This document shows positions 34,555 through 45,247 of a stretch of 64,000 nucleotides of DNA, piece by piece (the first letter of the stretch is position 1; every line of letters begins with the position of its first letter). The position numbers and the translations under genes were made by a program. Source of the stretch: Rhypophila decipiens. Its lineage: Eukaryota > Ascomycota > Sordariomycetes > Sordariales > Naviculisporaceae. The DNA is taken from contig MU858062.1 in the NCBI GenBank assembly GCA_033297075.1, positions 310,001-374,000 of the forward strand, written 5' to 3'. The notes under the pieces were generated by a model. The model was not told the DNA's origin. It saw nothing but the letters and a program-made list of their open reading frames with translations, and did not search any database.

Positions 34555-36805
34555 ATGGCTGGAGCGGTTCGGGAGTCGAGCTTCATGCCGACGGTGAAAT
34601 GCTCAACATGTGGTCGACAAGTGGAAATATCCTTGATGGGCGAGCATCTTTGCTCCGAGGCCGACGCCGCTCCTATCCCTGAACATGCGACAGAGTCGGC
34701 GCCATCGGAAACCACCAAGTCCCTGCTCACACTCACCACAGCGATGCCTTCGATGCTCGCACCCTCACTATTCGGACGGCTGAATCCATTCGCCGCCACC
34801 TCGACGGAGAACCAGCCGCGGATGCCCCCTGAAGTGGACACGTCCGCTGCCAGTATGCTTCCTCGCGTCCAATATATTGCCCAGCCGGATACTGACATTT
34901 GAAATAGATCGTTCTTATATAGGACCAGGACAGTTGACACCAGTAAGCGGATCGAGCGGATCGAGGAGCGTATCGCCAAAGACACCAAATGGACGGCCTG
35001 GAGCCGGTCGGACGGACGATTACTTTGCCCCTCAAATAGCCAACGATTCCCCTCCACCTCAGCAGTCCAGGAGACCGGGCGGCTATGGTGGATTTGGAGA
35101 TAGCGACAGCCTTGAAGATACCATGTATCCTCCGAGAAGCCCAAAAAAGCAACAACCAAACCTATTAGAACGCTTGAACTCGACCGACCAGGATCCGCTT
35201 GAACCAGCACGACGACCTTCGGCACCCTTGCGGACGGGCTCCGTCAATGATGACCGCCCCGGCACCTCGGCTTCCAATATGAGCGGCAGAGCCCCTAGGA
35301 TGAATGGATATGGCGGGTTTGGGCATCCACAGAAAACACGTCAGGATCTTGCCCCGGAACCTTATGGCATGCTGAATCGCTCCGAGACATTCCCACGGGC
35401 AAGCGAGGTTGTCGATCCTCCAATGCGCACTCCCTCCGAACCTGGGCTCCGGCCCGACAAATGGCGTCGCCCCTCGGAGGTATCCCAAGACACAAACACG
35501 AGAGCTCCACAGCCAACTGCGGAACCCAGAAGGCCAAGTCGTGGACCGGATACATCCCGGCCACCACCTCCACGGACCAGCTTGGTCCGACCAGGGACGG
35601 CAGGGCGGGACGGCGCCCCTGGAGTGCCGGCTATTAACTTTGCCCAGGAATTTGGTGTAGGGAACCCTTATCACAATTCGTCGGCCTCAACATCATCCAG
35701 CGCGTCGGGATATAGTCAACCATCCGACCGTCGCCCAAGCATGGCGAGTTCACGGACAAGCCCGCCGAGATCATTATCATCTCGATCCGGCAGGAACCCG
35801 CCCAAGCCAGCCGACTTTGACAATCTCATGTCTGACCTCCAGTCCTCCATGAAAGAAATGAACCCCAGCGATCCGGTGCCGTCTGCACTGCAGCCCCCGA
35901 AGGAGGTGAAGGCAAAGCCAAGGCCGTCGCCTTTGAAGTTTCGCCCGCCGCCCCCGGGTAGCGATAGGGGCTACGATCCCCGAATCGATCCAGTTATACA
36001 AAGTGGGCGTCCCCGACGACCGAGATCTCCCCTAGCGCCGCTACCAGTAGAACAGGAGATCCGCGACGAGGCACCACCATTCCAGGAACGAACGCGCGAT
36101 ATTTCGCCCGTGTCTCCGCTTACTCCTTTGCCGCCTTCCCCGCCTCGGCTCAGAGCCTCCCCAGAGCGAGTTCGGGATCAATCAGATGTTATGCCACCAC
36201 CGATGCACGCTCGAAATCAGTCGCTATCTCGCCCCCGTGACGGATCGGTTCAATCATCTCGCGGTGACTGCAAAGCTTGCCGCCTGCCCATTACGGGCAA
36301 ATCCATATCGAGTGCCGATGGCCGCCTGACAGGCCGCTATCATAAGGCGTGTTTCGTTTGCTCTACCTGCAAAGAGCCATTCTCTTCAGCTACTTTCTAT
36401 GTTCTCGAGGATCGACCATACTGCCATCGACATTACCATGAGCTCAACGGCAGCTTGTGTGGGAGCTGTGACAAGGGCATTGAGGGACAGTATCTCGAGG
36501 ACGAATCCGCCAAAAAGCATCATGTCGGTTGTTTCCGTTGTGGCGACTGCGGCATGGTGTTAAAAGATGGTTACTTTGAGGTCAACGGAGGTTCATATTG
36601 CCAAAAAGATGCCTGGCGGCGCGTGCAGCAACCCCGGATGGCGAATGGAGGACCCCGCAAAGGGCCCTTCGGGCAGACATTGGGACTTCCTTCAGGACCC
36701 CGTGCTGGTGGAGGCTTTGGCATGCCGGGTGGTAACAACCGATTAGGTCCGCCTCGGCCCCTTCCTCGACTGGAAAAGCGGATGACGCGGCTCGGTATGA
36801 TGTAA
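34555..36805 (+). CDS. Paxillin-like protein with two LIM domains
   Basis: Cytoskeletal or polarity adaptor expected to work at sites of growth and septation, as yeast Pxl1 does. Exons are 34555-34852 and 34908-36805, giving 731 aa; the 55-nt intron has a gtatgc donor. The N terminus has a possible zinc-binding motif (CSTCGRQVEISLMGEHLC, about 16-33). Residues 100-545 are disordered, rich in Pro, Ser and Arg, with many SP/TP and PxxP motifs. Two adjacent LIM domains follow: about 554-612 (CKACRLPITGK through YCHRHY) and about 614-672 (CGSCDKGIEGQ through YCQKDAWRR). The tail is Gly/Pro-rich and basic. The LIM pair is certain; orthology to Pxl1 is inferred from the layout. Confidence 0.93.
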
Positions 36806-38481
36806 TCGATACATCCACCAGGACATTGTCCCATACTTTACGATTTTTTGTTTTATTTTTCTTCTTCATTCAGTGGGCCGTCATGTCGTCGGAACACATC
36901 ACAGCGGAGGCAAGCGTGGACTTGTTTTTTTTCTCGCATTCTTCTCATTCAGATACCCACTACTGTCCGTTGCATTGGACACGTAGCTTTGATATTATTC
37001 GGTTTACCCGTTTTGGTGGAAATAATGCTTGTTTCAAGCTATGAGGACAAACCTTGGTGTTACATTTGGAGGAATACACATCTTTACTCAAGTCTATCGT
37101 TTTGATATAGGACATTCGATTCAAAAATCTCCTTTGTCAAACATTGGTGAGCGGGGAAGGGGAGGGTTGAAACGCAAAACACGAAGAGTAATGTACCTAG
37201 TTAATAATATCAATATTCATATCACTCAAAAGTGTTGGACAAATAAGCTTTGTGTGAAGCGGTGTCGATATATGTCTTGGTTGACGGCTTATGAGAGGGA
37301 CTGTCTCTCTGGAATTACGTACACACGGATATGTCTTTTGCGAGGTTGACCAAGGGTGATATGTCGTGTAGGTCCTGCTCTCTGATTGGTTGACACTTCC
37401 AAATCGGGAAACTGCAGGTACACACGATGACTTCGGCTGGGTGACACACAAGACCAGGACGGACGGCTGGAAGAGTCGAGGTATCCCGCCTTTGCGAGGC
37501 AAATATCCAAACTCGCTCCTTCCTGCATACCTAACACATGGCGATGTTGTCGGCTGCATTGTGTAGCATGGAGGCTTTCCTTGTCCTCTTTACTTTGACT
37601 GCAGTATATGATTAAAGCTGCCACTGTTGAAGGAATGTGTCACTGTAGGACCCTCCCCCCTTTGCCAGTTTGCTATGATGTACTGACTGATGGTGCAATG
37701 ACTTGCTCAAAGGGCTTGAATGATGGGGGTCAAGGCCCTCTTTACTGTAAGAGGAGGAGGCAGGCACTCGCCTACCTACCTCACAGAGATCATCTACCAC
37801 AACAAATTACGAGCACCACGTTTGAGATGTACGGCATCAAAAGACATGCATCGATATAGTATGAGGCAGGTACCCGTTCCACCTCGGCACTCGCCCCCCA
37901 TATCCGTCCGTCGTGTACCCAAGAATGTCTCGTTTGTACCTTCCCTGTGCTACAATGCCTCGTTACTCTTTATCTTCCTGTAGAAATTGGGCTCTTGCCA
38001 CTTGCTCACCCCCTTGATCGGGGTGCTCTCGTGGTTTGTTTTTTTCGCTCTTCCCGTCATTCGTTTCCCATCTCCTCTTGGGTATTCACCACCAACACCT
38101 ACCGGTCAACGACGACGACGTTCTACCCGTTCTCTCGTTCGACTACAGAAAAAGGTCATCCCCGAAGATGGCTCTTTGATCAACTCCCGGTTGAGCTTCC
38201 CATTTTCGACCATTCAACCACAGTCTTTACCGCAATTTTTGTTCAAACCACGGCGCTGAGGTAGTCAAGAGCAACGTGTAGCCATCCAGTTTCCATTCCT
38301 TTGAATTTGAACCGACTAGTATGATCCAGTTCCCAACAAACAAGGTCGAAGAAAGAAAAGAGGTCCCATAATTTATCAACTACTTGCCACAAACGAGTGA
38401 CGGCCTCCACCATCATACTCGTCTATCCGTTGATGTGAACAACCGACATCCCATAAAGAAAGAACAGAAAAAGAAGAAAGA
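36806..38481. other. Intergenic: LIM 3' UTR and DUF3405 promoter
   Basis: Both neighbours are on the plus strand. The left part is T-rich 3' UTR. The right part (from about 37980) is pyrimidine-rich leader sequence with AAAGAAAGAACAGAAAAAG-like purine runs just before the next start. No gene is supported. Confidence 0.5.
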
Positions 38482-40650
38482 ATGATCTTGAGCCTTTCCA
38501 AAAACAGGGGCAGAGGCAGGGGGCTTGGACGACCAAAGTCGGTCTTCACGGTAATGGTCCTTATTGCGCTGGTATACTATTGTCTCCTTAAAGGCGAGGA
38601 AATCCGACTGGCACGTGTGACGAGCGAGAAATTCCCAAAGACGATAACAACGCAGACCGTCCTCGAGGTCCCTGCAGAGGACTTTGGCCAAATACAGCCG
38701 CCGCCAGCACAAGATGAGGCCCCCGGGCAAGAAGAAGAAAACAACGTACCGCCGACCGAGACTACATTTTCCTCGACAGAAGCGATACCCGAGAAAACCC
38801 AAGCCCCGAGCCCGATACCAGCGCCAGAGGACAATACCCCAGAGCCGGTGGTAGATCCAGCAGAGCGTGCAAGACAAATACAAGCCGAGTATGCAGCCGA
38901 GTACGAAGCTCTACGACATTCACCAGGGGCAGGGCTGATATACGGGGCCACGGTAGCAAAGCTAAAGAACCAAAACACAAGATCCTCGGCGCAGGAAAAG
39001 GATCTCTCAAAGACAGAAGAACAGAGGTTCGCCTTTAACCCATATCCGAAATACAACAGCAGGGAATGGAGAGCCGCGCATGATGCTGACCATGTACCGT
39101 GTGACGGGCCTGCCGGCTCTGTGATGAGGGATATAGGGGTATTCAAGGGTTGGCCCTGGGACTTTCCCGAGCCGGGATTTGGAAGTTACGAGGTACTCGG
39201 GATGGACAAGAATCTCTGCTTTGAGAGGGGAGGTCGGCTGGGTCAGTATGGTCTGCAGTCGAGGCCTGATGGGGGAGAATTTGTCGAATGGTCGACTGTG
39301 GACTGGGGACTGCTGCAGAACCAGTGCGTCAGGAAGAACAAGGATCGATTCGGTTCTGCGGCGGATGATGACAGCAGCAAGGTTGACAGAGTCTCCAACG
39401 AAACCAAGCCGCGAAGAGAATCCAGAACGGCCGTATTGCTGCGATCATACACGGGAAAGGAGTACAGCGAGAACGACAAGCAGGCCATTCGCTCCATGGT
39501 CACGGAGCTGAATCTCAGGACAGGAGGCGAGTACCAGGTCTATCTGTTTGTCCACGTCAAGAGGCCGGATGACATCTTTGGCGACCGGAACGCCTACCAG
39601 TTCGTGATGCAGAAGGAAGTCCCCCGAGAATTCTGGGGCATGACGGTTCTCTGGAACGACGATTCAGTCCGAAGGATGTATCCCAAGCTGGACGAGACGG
39701 CAAGCAAAGTGCACAATGCGCAGTATCTGTCGGTCCAGAAGTTTATGCACGAGCACAGAGAATTCGACTTTGTCTGGAACTGGGAGGTCGACTCCAGGGC
39801 GGTGGGGCACCAATACGACTTTGTCTCGAAGCTCGCAGAGTTCAGCAAGAGGCAGCCTAGAAAGGGGCTTTGGGAGCGAAACGAGAGGTTCTACATACGA
39901 GATGTTCACGGCGAGTATGATGGCCAGTTTCGCAAGACCATCGAGGTGTTGTATGGGAATGACACCGTCTGGGGAGCTCCCGAGGTAGCTGGTGTGACGC
40001 CCCTTGGTCCGAAACCGCCGACTCGAACACCGCAGGAAGATGATTACCAGTGGGGGGTCGGCGAGGAAGCAGATCTGATTACGCTCTCGCCCATCTTTAA
40101 TCCGGTCAATAGCGGCTGGATATTGGGCGGCGAAATCTGGGGATTTGGCGAGGTTGGGAAGAGCTTGCCTAGGAGAGCGACCATCATCACCCAGTCACGA
40201 CTCTCGAGGCGGCTGCTTGACTTGATGCACGCCGAGGACAGGAGCGGAAATCATGTAGCGTCGGAGATGATGCCCCAGACTATAGCCCTCCTCCACGGCT
40301 TGAAAGCGGTGTATGCGCCCATGCCGGTATTCTTCGATCGGCCCTGGACGGGGGTGCAGCTGGAACGGTGGTTCAATGGCGGGCCGAGGAGGGAAAGCGG
40401 CGGGTTCGGGAGCGCCATGGGCTGGGGACGGGAGAGACGGTTCCAAGGCTCAACGTGGTATTATCGGGCTGATCCGCCGCAACGCATGTATAACAATTGG
40501 ATGGGATATGAGGATACGGGATTCGGAGGGGACGAGTGGGAAAGGGTTCATGGACGACCTTGTTTGCCGGCTTTGATGTTTCATCCCATCAAGGATGTTC
40601 GGGAGAGGGGGCCTGGGTATGAGAGTAAGAGTGATTTGCCTTATAGGTGA
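38482..40650 (+). CDS. DUF3405-family type II membrane protein
   Basis: Member of a fungal family of unknown function that looks like Golgi-resident glycosyltransferase-type enzymes. The single exon gives 722 aa. A short basic cytosolic tail (KNRGRGRGLGRPK) precedes one transmembrane anchor at about 20-36. A Pro/Glu-rich stem (about 50-170) leads to a lumenal catalytic-like domain. That domain carries RTAVLLRSYTGKEY, FVWNWEVDSRAVGHQYDF and NSGWILGGEIWGFGE. The EVDSR acidic motif could be a metal or nucleotide-sugar site, which is my inference. The protein ends in a WY-rich region (STWYYRADPPQRMYNNWMG). The ATG at 38482 is preceded by a purine-rich leader. No neighbour hints at its substrate. 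Confidence 0.88.
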   Translation: MILSLSKNRGRGRGLGRPKSVFTVMVLIALVYYCLLKGEEIRLARVTSEKFPKTITTQTVLEVPAEDFGQIQPPPAQDEAPGQEEENNVPPTETTFSSTEAIPEKTQAPSPIPAPEDNTPEPVVDPAERARQIQAEYAAEYEALRHSPGAGLIYGATVAKLKNQNTRSSAQEKDLSKTEEQRFAFNPYPKYNSREWRAAHDADHVPCDGPAGSVMRDIGVFKGWPWDFPEPGFGSYEVLGMDKNLCFERGGRLGQYGLQSRPDGGEFVEWSTVDWGLLQNQCVRKNKDRFGSAADDDSSKVDRVSNETKPRRESRTAVLLRSYTGKEYSENDKQAIRSMVTELNLRTGGEYQVYLFVHVKRPDDIFGDRNAYQFVMQKEVPREFWGMTVLWNDDSVRRMYPKLDETASKVHNAQYLSVQKFMHEHREFDFVWNWEVDSRAVGHQYDFVSKLAEFSKRQPRKGLWERNERFYIRDVHGEYDGQFRKTIEVLYGNDTVWGAPEVAGVTPLGPKPPTRTPQEDDYQWGVGEEADLITLSPIFNPVNSGWILGGEIWGFGEVGKSLPRRATIITQSRLSRRLLDLMHAEDRSGNHVASEMMPQTIALLHGLKAVYAPMPVFFDRPWTGVQLERWFNGGPRRESGGFGSAMGWGRERRFQGSTWYYRADPPQRMYNNWMGYEDTGFGGDEWERVHGRPCLPALMFHPIKDVRERGPGYESKSDLPYR

Positions 40651-43058
40651 TGAGGGTGAGCATGATGGCGAGATAAGTATATTTGTTGGATTGTTGAGGT
40701 TTTGTGTGTCTGTCTGTTTTGGCCTGGGATTTTCTTGGAATTTTGAAATTGGGATAACCATTTATTGTTTGTATGGCTACAAGTTTTGATGCTATGGATG
40801 GATAGGCAAGGTACTAGTATACTACCTAGGATAATATCGAGACGGACGGCTGGATTGTGTTTTTTGCGTAATAGTTTATCTTTTTGGAATCATGTAGTAT
40901 GTAGATAAAGAATGAATCGCAGTTGATATCAGTCTCATTTTCTCGACAGTTGACGAGCGATGAATTCTGTGGTTGTGTCTTCTGGAAAAGCTGTTCTCTC
41001 AACTTCTCTCATGATCAGGCTGGTATGGAGTAGAGAGAGAAGTCTTCCGACGGTTCCTCCCATGACGCGGGTTATCGTTCCAACGTGCATCTTCTTGTGG
41101 CGGTTGACTTACCGGTATTTTGGGTTGATGGAGAAGATCGATCAGTCATGGCCATGGTGGAACGATGGGTGGTGGATCTTGATCTGGACCCGGGTTTAAA
41201 CTTTCCCTCGTGCCTGTATTATGGGGAATGATAGTCTGACGGCCATTCATTCACTTACACTAAACTTAGATTTCACACGCAGGGTCTTGCCCACACGTGA
41301 TGATTCTCTCTTTAGTTCACGGTGGATGTTTGAGCTTTGAGATTGGTTCGTGACTTGATCTGGGCGGCTGGACGTGGTCTGTTGGCCTGGTCTGGACATG
41401 GACATGGACATTCACGCTGAAAATGTAGATGGGAACAACGTATTTCCTTATTTGGAATTGTCATGTGCTCAGAACGAGGCCTTCAACTTTGGGAAGGCGT
41501 ATAAGTCGTCCACCTCCATGGGCAGCAAGTCGATATGGACCGGGATGCCCCTTCGAGAACGGACGGCGTTGTGAAATCCCGAGAAAAAAGAAATATAGGG
41601 CTTGCCTGCCTACTTGCCCACATTCCGATGTCCTTCTATTTGCCGGCGCGGCAGCGAGGGTGGTTTCACAGGCTGCGTTAGGTATCCGCGCCTGCTTGCC
41701 AAGAATCTGTATCTCAAAGCCAAGAACTTGAAGATGCAAGAACGCACTGGAGGTGCTGTTTAGTTACTTTAGTACTCCGTTGGGCAGGTAATGTAGTACC
41801 GCGTGTCTGCACTTATAAGCTGACCGGAAAAAATAAAACACGTTCGCTATGCCCTCTTTGGTATCTGAATGATGAATCCCCAGGTTGGCTGGTTGGTAAG
41901 ATATCCATATTCCGCAAACCAGGTTCGAGATGACAACAGCGGACTAACGACGCATGACCATTGAACACCTTTCGTTCCGAAACAAGAGTTGAGTCAAGTC
42001 GACTCGTATCCGTACTGTCTGGCCTCTGCGAGGAGACGGAACAAGGCAACGAGGAAGGAGGGAGTGAGGCTCACAATGGGACAGCCTTAGTCAGGGCCCT
42101 CAGGGGCAGCATCCGGGCTGAGCGACACAGCTTGCTGACCGCTCCTGTTTCCCATATCATGTAAGCAATCGAAATCTCATCTTTTCGACTCCCATAAGCG
42201 GTGACATATTGTTCCATAATCACAGCAGTCTGAGCTAGAATCAAGCGGTCAAGAAACAAAAATGAACACAGTTGGAGTTGCAGAACCGGCCAGACCAGGC
42301 CAGGCTGTTCCCACTGATTCCTTCCGAATGGCGCTGTCTTTTGGGTACAATACAGGAGGGTGGGGACCGCCGCAAGTCGTACGATGACCAGCTCCAGGTG
42401 ACGAATCGGTGCAGACTGTGGTGCCTTGATCAGCCCAGAACGACAAGCCACAATTTACACCCAGCCACGATTCTTTGAAATACCGTTGCCCTGATTGGTT
42501 GAAGGCCTAAAACAAGCCTCCTTTCAGCAGGTGCCGCGTGGGTCTGAGTTCTGACCTTACTGCAAAGGGGTGGTCACATAATTGCGGACTAACATTTCTC
42601 ATGCTGCTGTGCCTTTTTCGGGTTTGGGCGCGTGAACGACTTACAAGAGGCGCGAATAGCCTGTAAGTGGACGCACAACCCCCCTTGGATCTGGCCATGT
42701 GCGTATTGTGTGAGTCGACAGACCGGGATTTTCTAGGTTGACACGTTGGTTTTTTAATCGAAAGGTACATGCGTTTTGTAGAGTTTCTTTTCTTTTATTA
42801 ATAAACCAGGGACTCTATCTGTAACTTTCTTCTCCCTTTAAAAGCTGTGCCCTCCCCCTTTGACCAGTCTCGACTCTTTTGATTCTTGCTTTACCCCTGG
42901 ATCGTAAACCACTTACATCTTTGTTCTTCTGGTCTCACTCGAAACCTCCAACTTCAAACGAACTTGCTCTCCTCTCGTACTACATAAGGCTGCTCATACC
43001 TGCCTCGACGCTCACCTTCATCTCATCTTCACAACAAAAACAACAAACGCCCTTCACC
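40651..43058. other. Intergenic region with leader of the short gene
   Basis: No gene is seen from 40651 to about 42830. From 42837 a tttaaaag TATA-like box is followed by about 210 bases of pyrimidine-rich DNA without any ATG. This turns CAA/AAC-rich just before the ATG at 43059, the usual look of a well-expressed fungal leader. Confidence 0.55.
42837..42844 (+). promoter_or_regulatory. TATA-like box of the short gene
   Basis: tttaaaag lies 215 bp upstream of the ATG at 43059 and is followed by a CT-rich leader, a common core-promoter layout in filamentous fungi. It is predicted by pattern only. Confidence 0.4.
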
Positions 43059-43316
43059 ATGTCTCCCACTTACACCATGTCCGCACATCTGTGCAAGGAG
43101 ATCTACTCGTCATGGCGTAAAGCCCACCCCGCTGGCTCCGACCCATTGCCATCTCCTCCCACCACGGCTTCCTACCTCCAACGCTCACCCTCACCCGAGA
43201 AGCGATCCCTGGACAGTGACCGCAGCAGCGACCTGTCGTCCTCACCTCCCGCGCGCGGACCTTCAACTTGGCGATGGGGAAACCGATCTGGCCCAAATTC
43301 GGACTCGTCTCACTAG
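43059..43316 (+). CDS. Short unrecognised protein, 85 aa
   Basis: I do not recognise this protein. It starts MSPTYTMSAHLCKEIYSSWR, followed by a Pro/Ser-rich basic stretch with SPSPEK and SSPP motifs that could be phosphorylated, and ends GPNSDSSH. There is no signal peptide or membrane segment, so a cytosolic or nuclear place is likely. Support for a real gene: a good start context (CTTCACCATGTC), an ATG-free CT- then CA-rich leader, a TATA-like box and C-biased codons. The N-terminal part (CKEIYSSWRK) could be an amphipathic helix. A spliced 3' extension cannot be ruled out. It stands alone between long intergenic stretches. Confidence 0.65.
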   Translation: MSPTYTMSAHLCKEIYSSWRKAHPAGSDPLPSPPTTASYLQRSPSPEKRSLDSDRSSDLSSSPPARGPSTWRWGNRSGPNSDSSH

Positions 43317-45247
43317 ATGAAAGTGAGCAACGCCAAGGGCCTGTCTTGCATAAAATGGACGGCCCTCTGGACATAAATTCACACCAATCACATCCGCACA
43401 TTCGCACGCATACCACAATATCACCGGGACCACCAGACGGAGACGGCGTTCCCATGTAAAACACCAACTTGACCTGCGATTCGAGGACCCTCTTACGCTG
43501 TCACTGCACGGCAAACAGCAAAGCAAGAGCTTCGAGTAGGACACGGACGTCTCCGACACGACACCAACCACGCAATATCTACTCCGTACGCCACGCACGC
43601 ACTAGGTCACTTCGTGACATATTCCCGGGACCTACATTACTGTCAACACCAGCATTAGCAGCAATCAACAGCACTGCCACAAGGTCATCACACACGCATG
43701 TATATGACAACAAGGACGGACAAAACACAACCAGTTACCAACCCAACCCATGTGTCCCAAACAACACGACACACTGGACAAGGAACGGAGTACACTTACA
43801 GCCATTGTCATCATATCACACCCGGATGTCGTCATTCCACAGGACAACTAGCTCCAAACATACCTATCATGCCGAAATCCGAGAATTGGGCGCGAGAAGG
43901 CATGTCGGTGATAGAGGGAGAATAGTTGAGCGCGAAAGATGGAGATTTAATGCTTTGGAAGCGCCGATAGCATTTTGCCAGAGTCATAGTTTACTTCAGA
44001 ATACTCTTCATGATACCATTTGAATTTACAACACACAAATATTTGAAACTGCCTTCGCTTCATATAATAACTCAAACATCTGGATGCGTGCATGTGTCTG
44101 ACTTGCCAAGCCTGAAGACGACAACGCTCTTTTCTCTCCATTACCTTTGACAGAAAACAAACTCGCCGAGTACCTATCACAAGTTGACCTGCCTCTGCTA
44201 GAAACTTCATGTAACCAACAAGCATATGAGCCAACAGGGAAACAAACCCATCCATCCCGGGACCGTATCGGCCGAACTACAAACGGACGAACGACCCCAA
44301 AGAACACAATACAATACAATACTGGTACGTACCCCTTTCAGATCCATGGATACGATCACGAGCGTAAGAATCCAAGCTCTATGTGTACTGTACACTGTTA
44401 AACGCAACAACGGCGGCCATCGACTACCTACGTATTATTCATAAAAATAGTTGATATTGGAGGTACAGTACATAAATGACACAAAATGGCGTTATCCCAT
44501 CCCACCCTTGTATCATCACGCTACCTAGTTCCGGAGAGGGTGGTGGTGTGGGCCACGGGCACCCCGGTAGCCGTTTCTGCCTGATCCCGTGCCCGTGCCG
44601 CTTCCGATGATTAACCTATCCCGAATCTGTCAATCTCACCACCGTTCCCGACCGGTCCCGCTGCCAATTTGTTTACGACACCGGCTGGCCCATCGATCGA
44701 CAACAGACCGGACAAGCACCTCCTTCTTCACCACTAGGTACACAAGCCTACGTGCAGGGAATATCTTCAGTCTAGAGTCGTAACATGGACAACTTGAGAA
44801 ACCAAAACAGTCCCATATCACGACTGCCTGCAATGTTGAAAAACCCTTAAACAATGATGCATTATTTGCTTGCTTGCTTCACTCTATAGAGAATTCAACA
44901 ATCACCGCCAACTCCATCCCCCATCGACAGTTTACTAGCCGTGTCTGGCCCATCCATGCATATCTCTCCTATTCCTCCTTTTCTCGTCTGCCTCGGATCT
45001 TCCCCACAACATCTATTACTCCGTACCTCGTCCTCAAGAAGGAGGTAGACAAATCCAGCGTAGTTAAGACACTCGAAGAACTAAAAAACAAGAAACAGAT
45101 CCAAAAACACATGGTTTGATTTTCGTATCATTGTCGTTCATCATATGGTTGATTGATTGTTGAAATGAAAAAATAAAGGTTGTTGAAACACCTCGTGTAC
45201 CTTTATGAGAGCAAGAAAGATTTACTGAAGAATTCCCAATTCACTTA
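43317..45247. other. Convergent 3' intergenic region
   Basis: A 1.9-kb gap between the short gene and the PSD2 stop. It includes AATAAA-like signals near 45172 (plus strand). Three copies of the octamer tactccgt or its complement occur here. No gene is supported. Confidence 0.5.
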
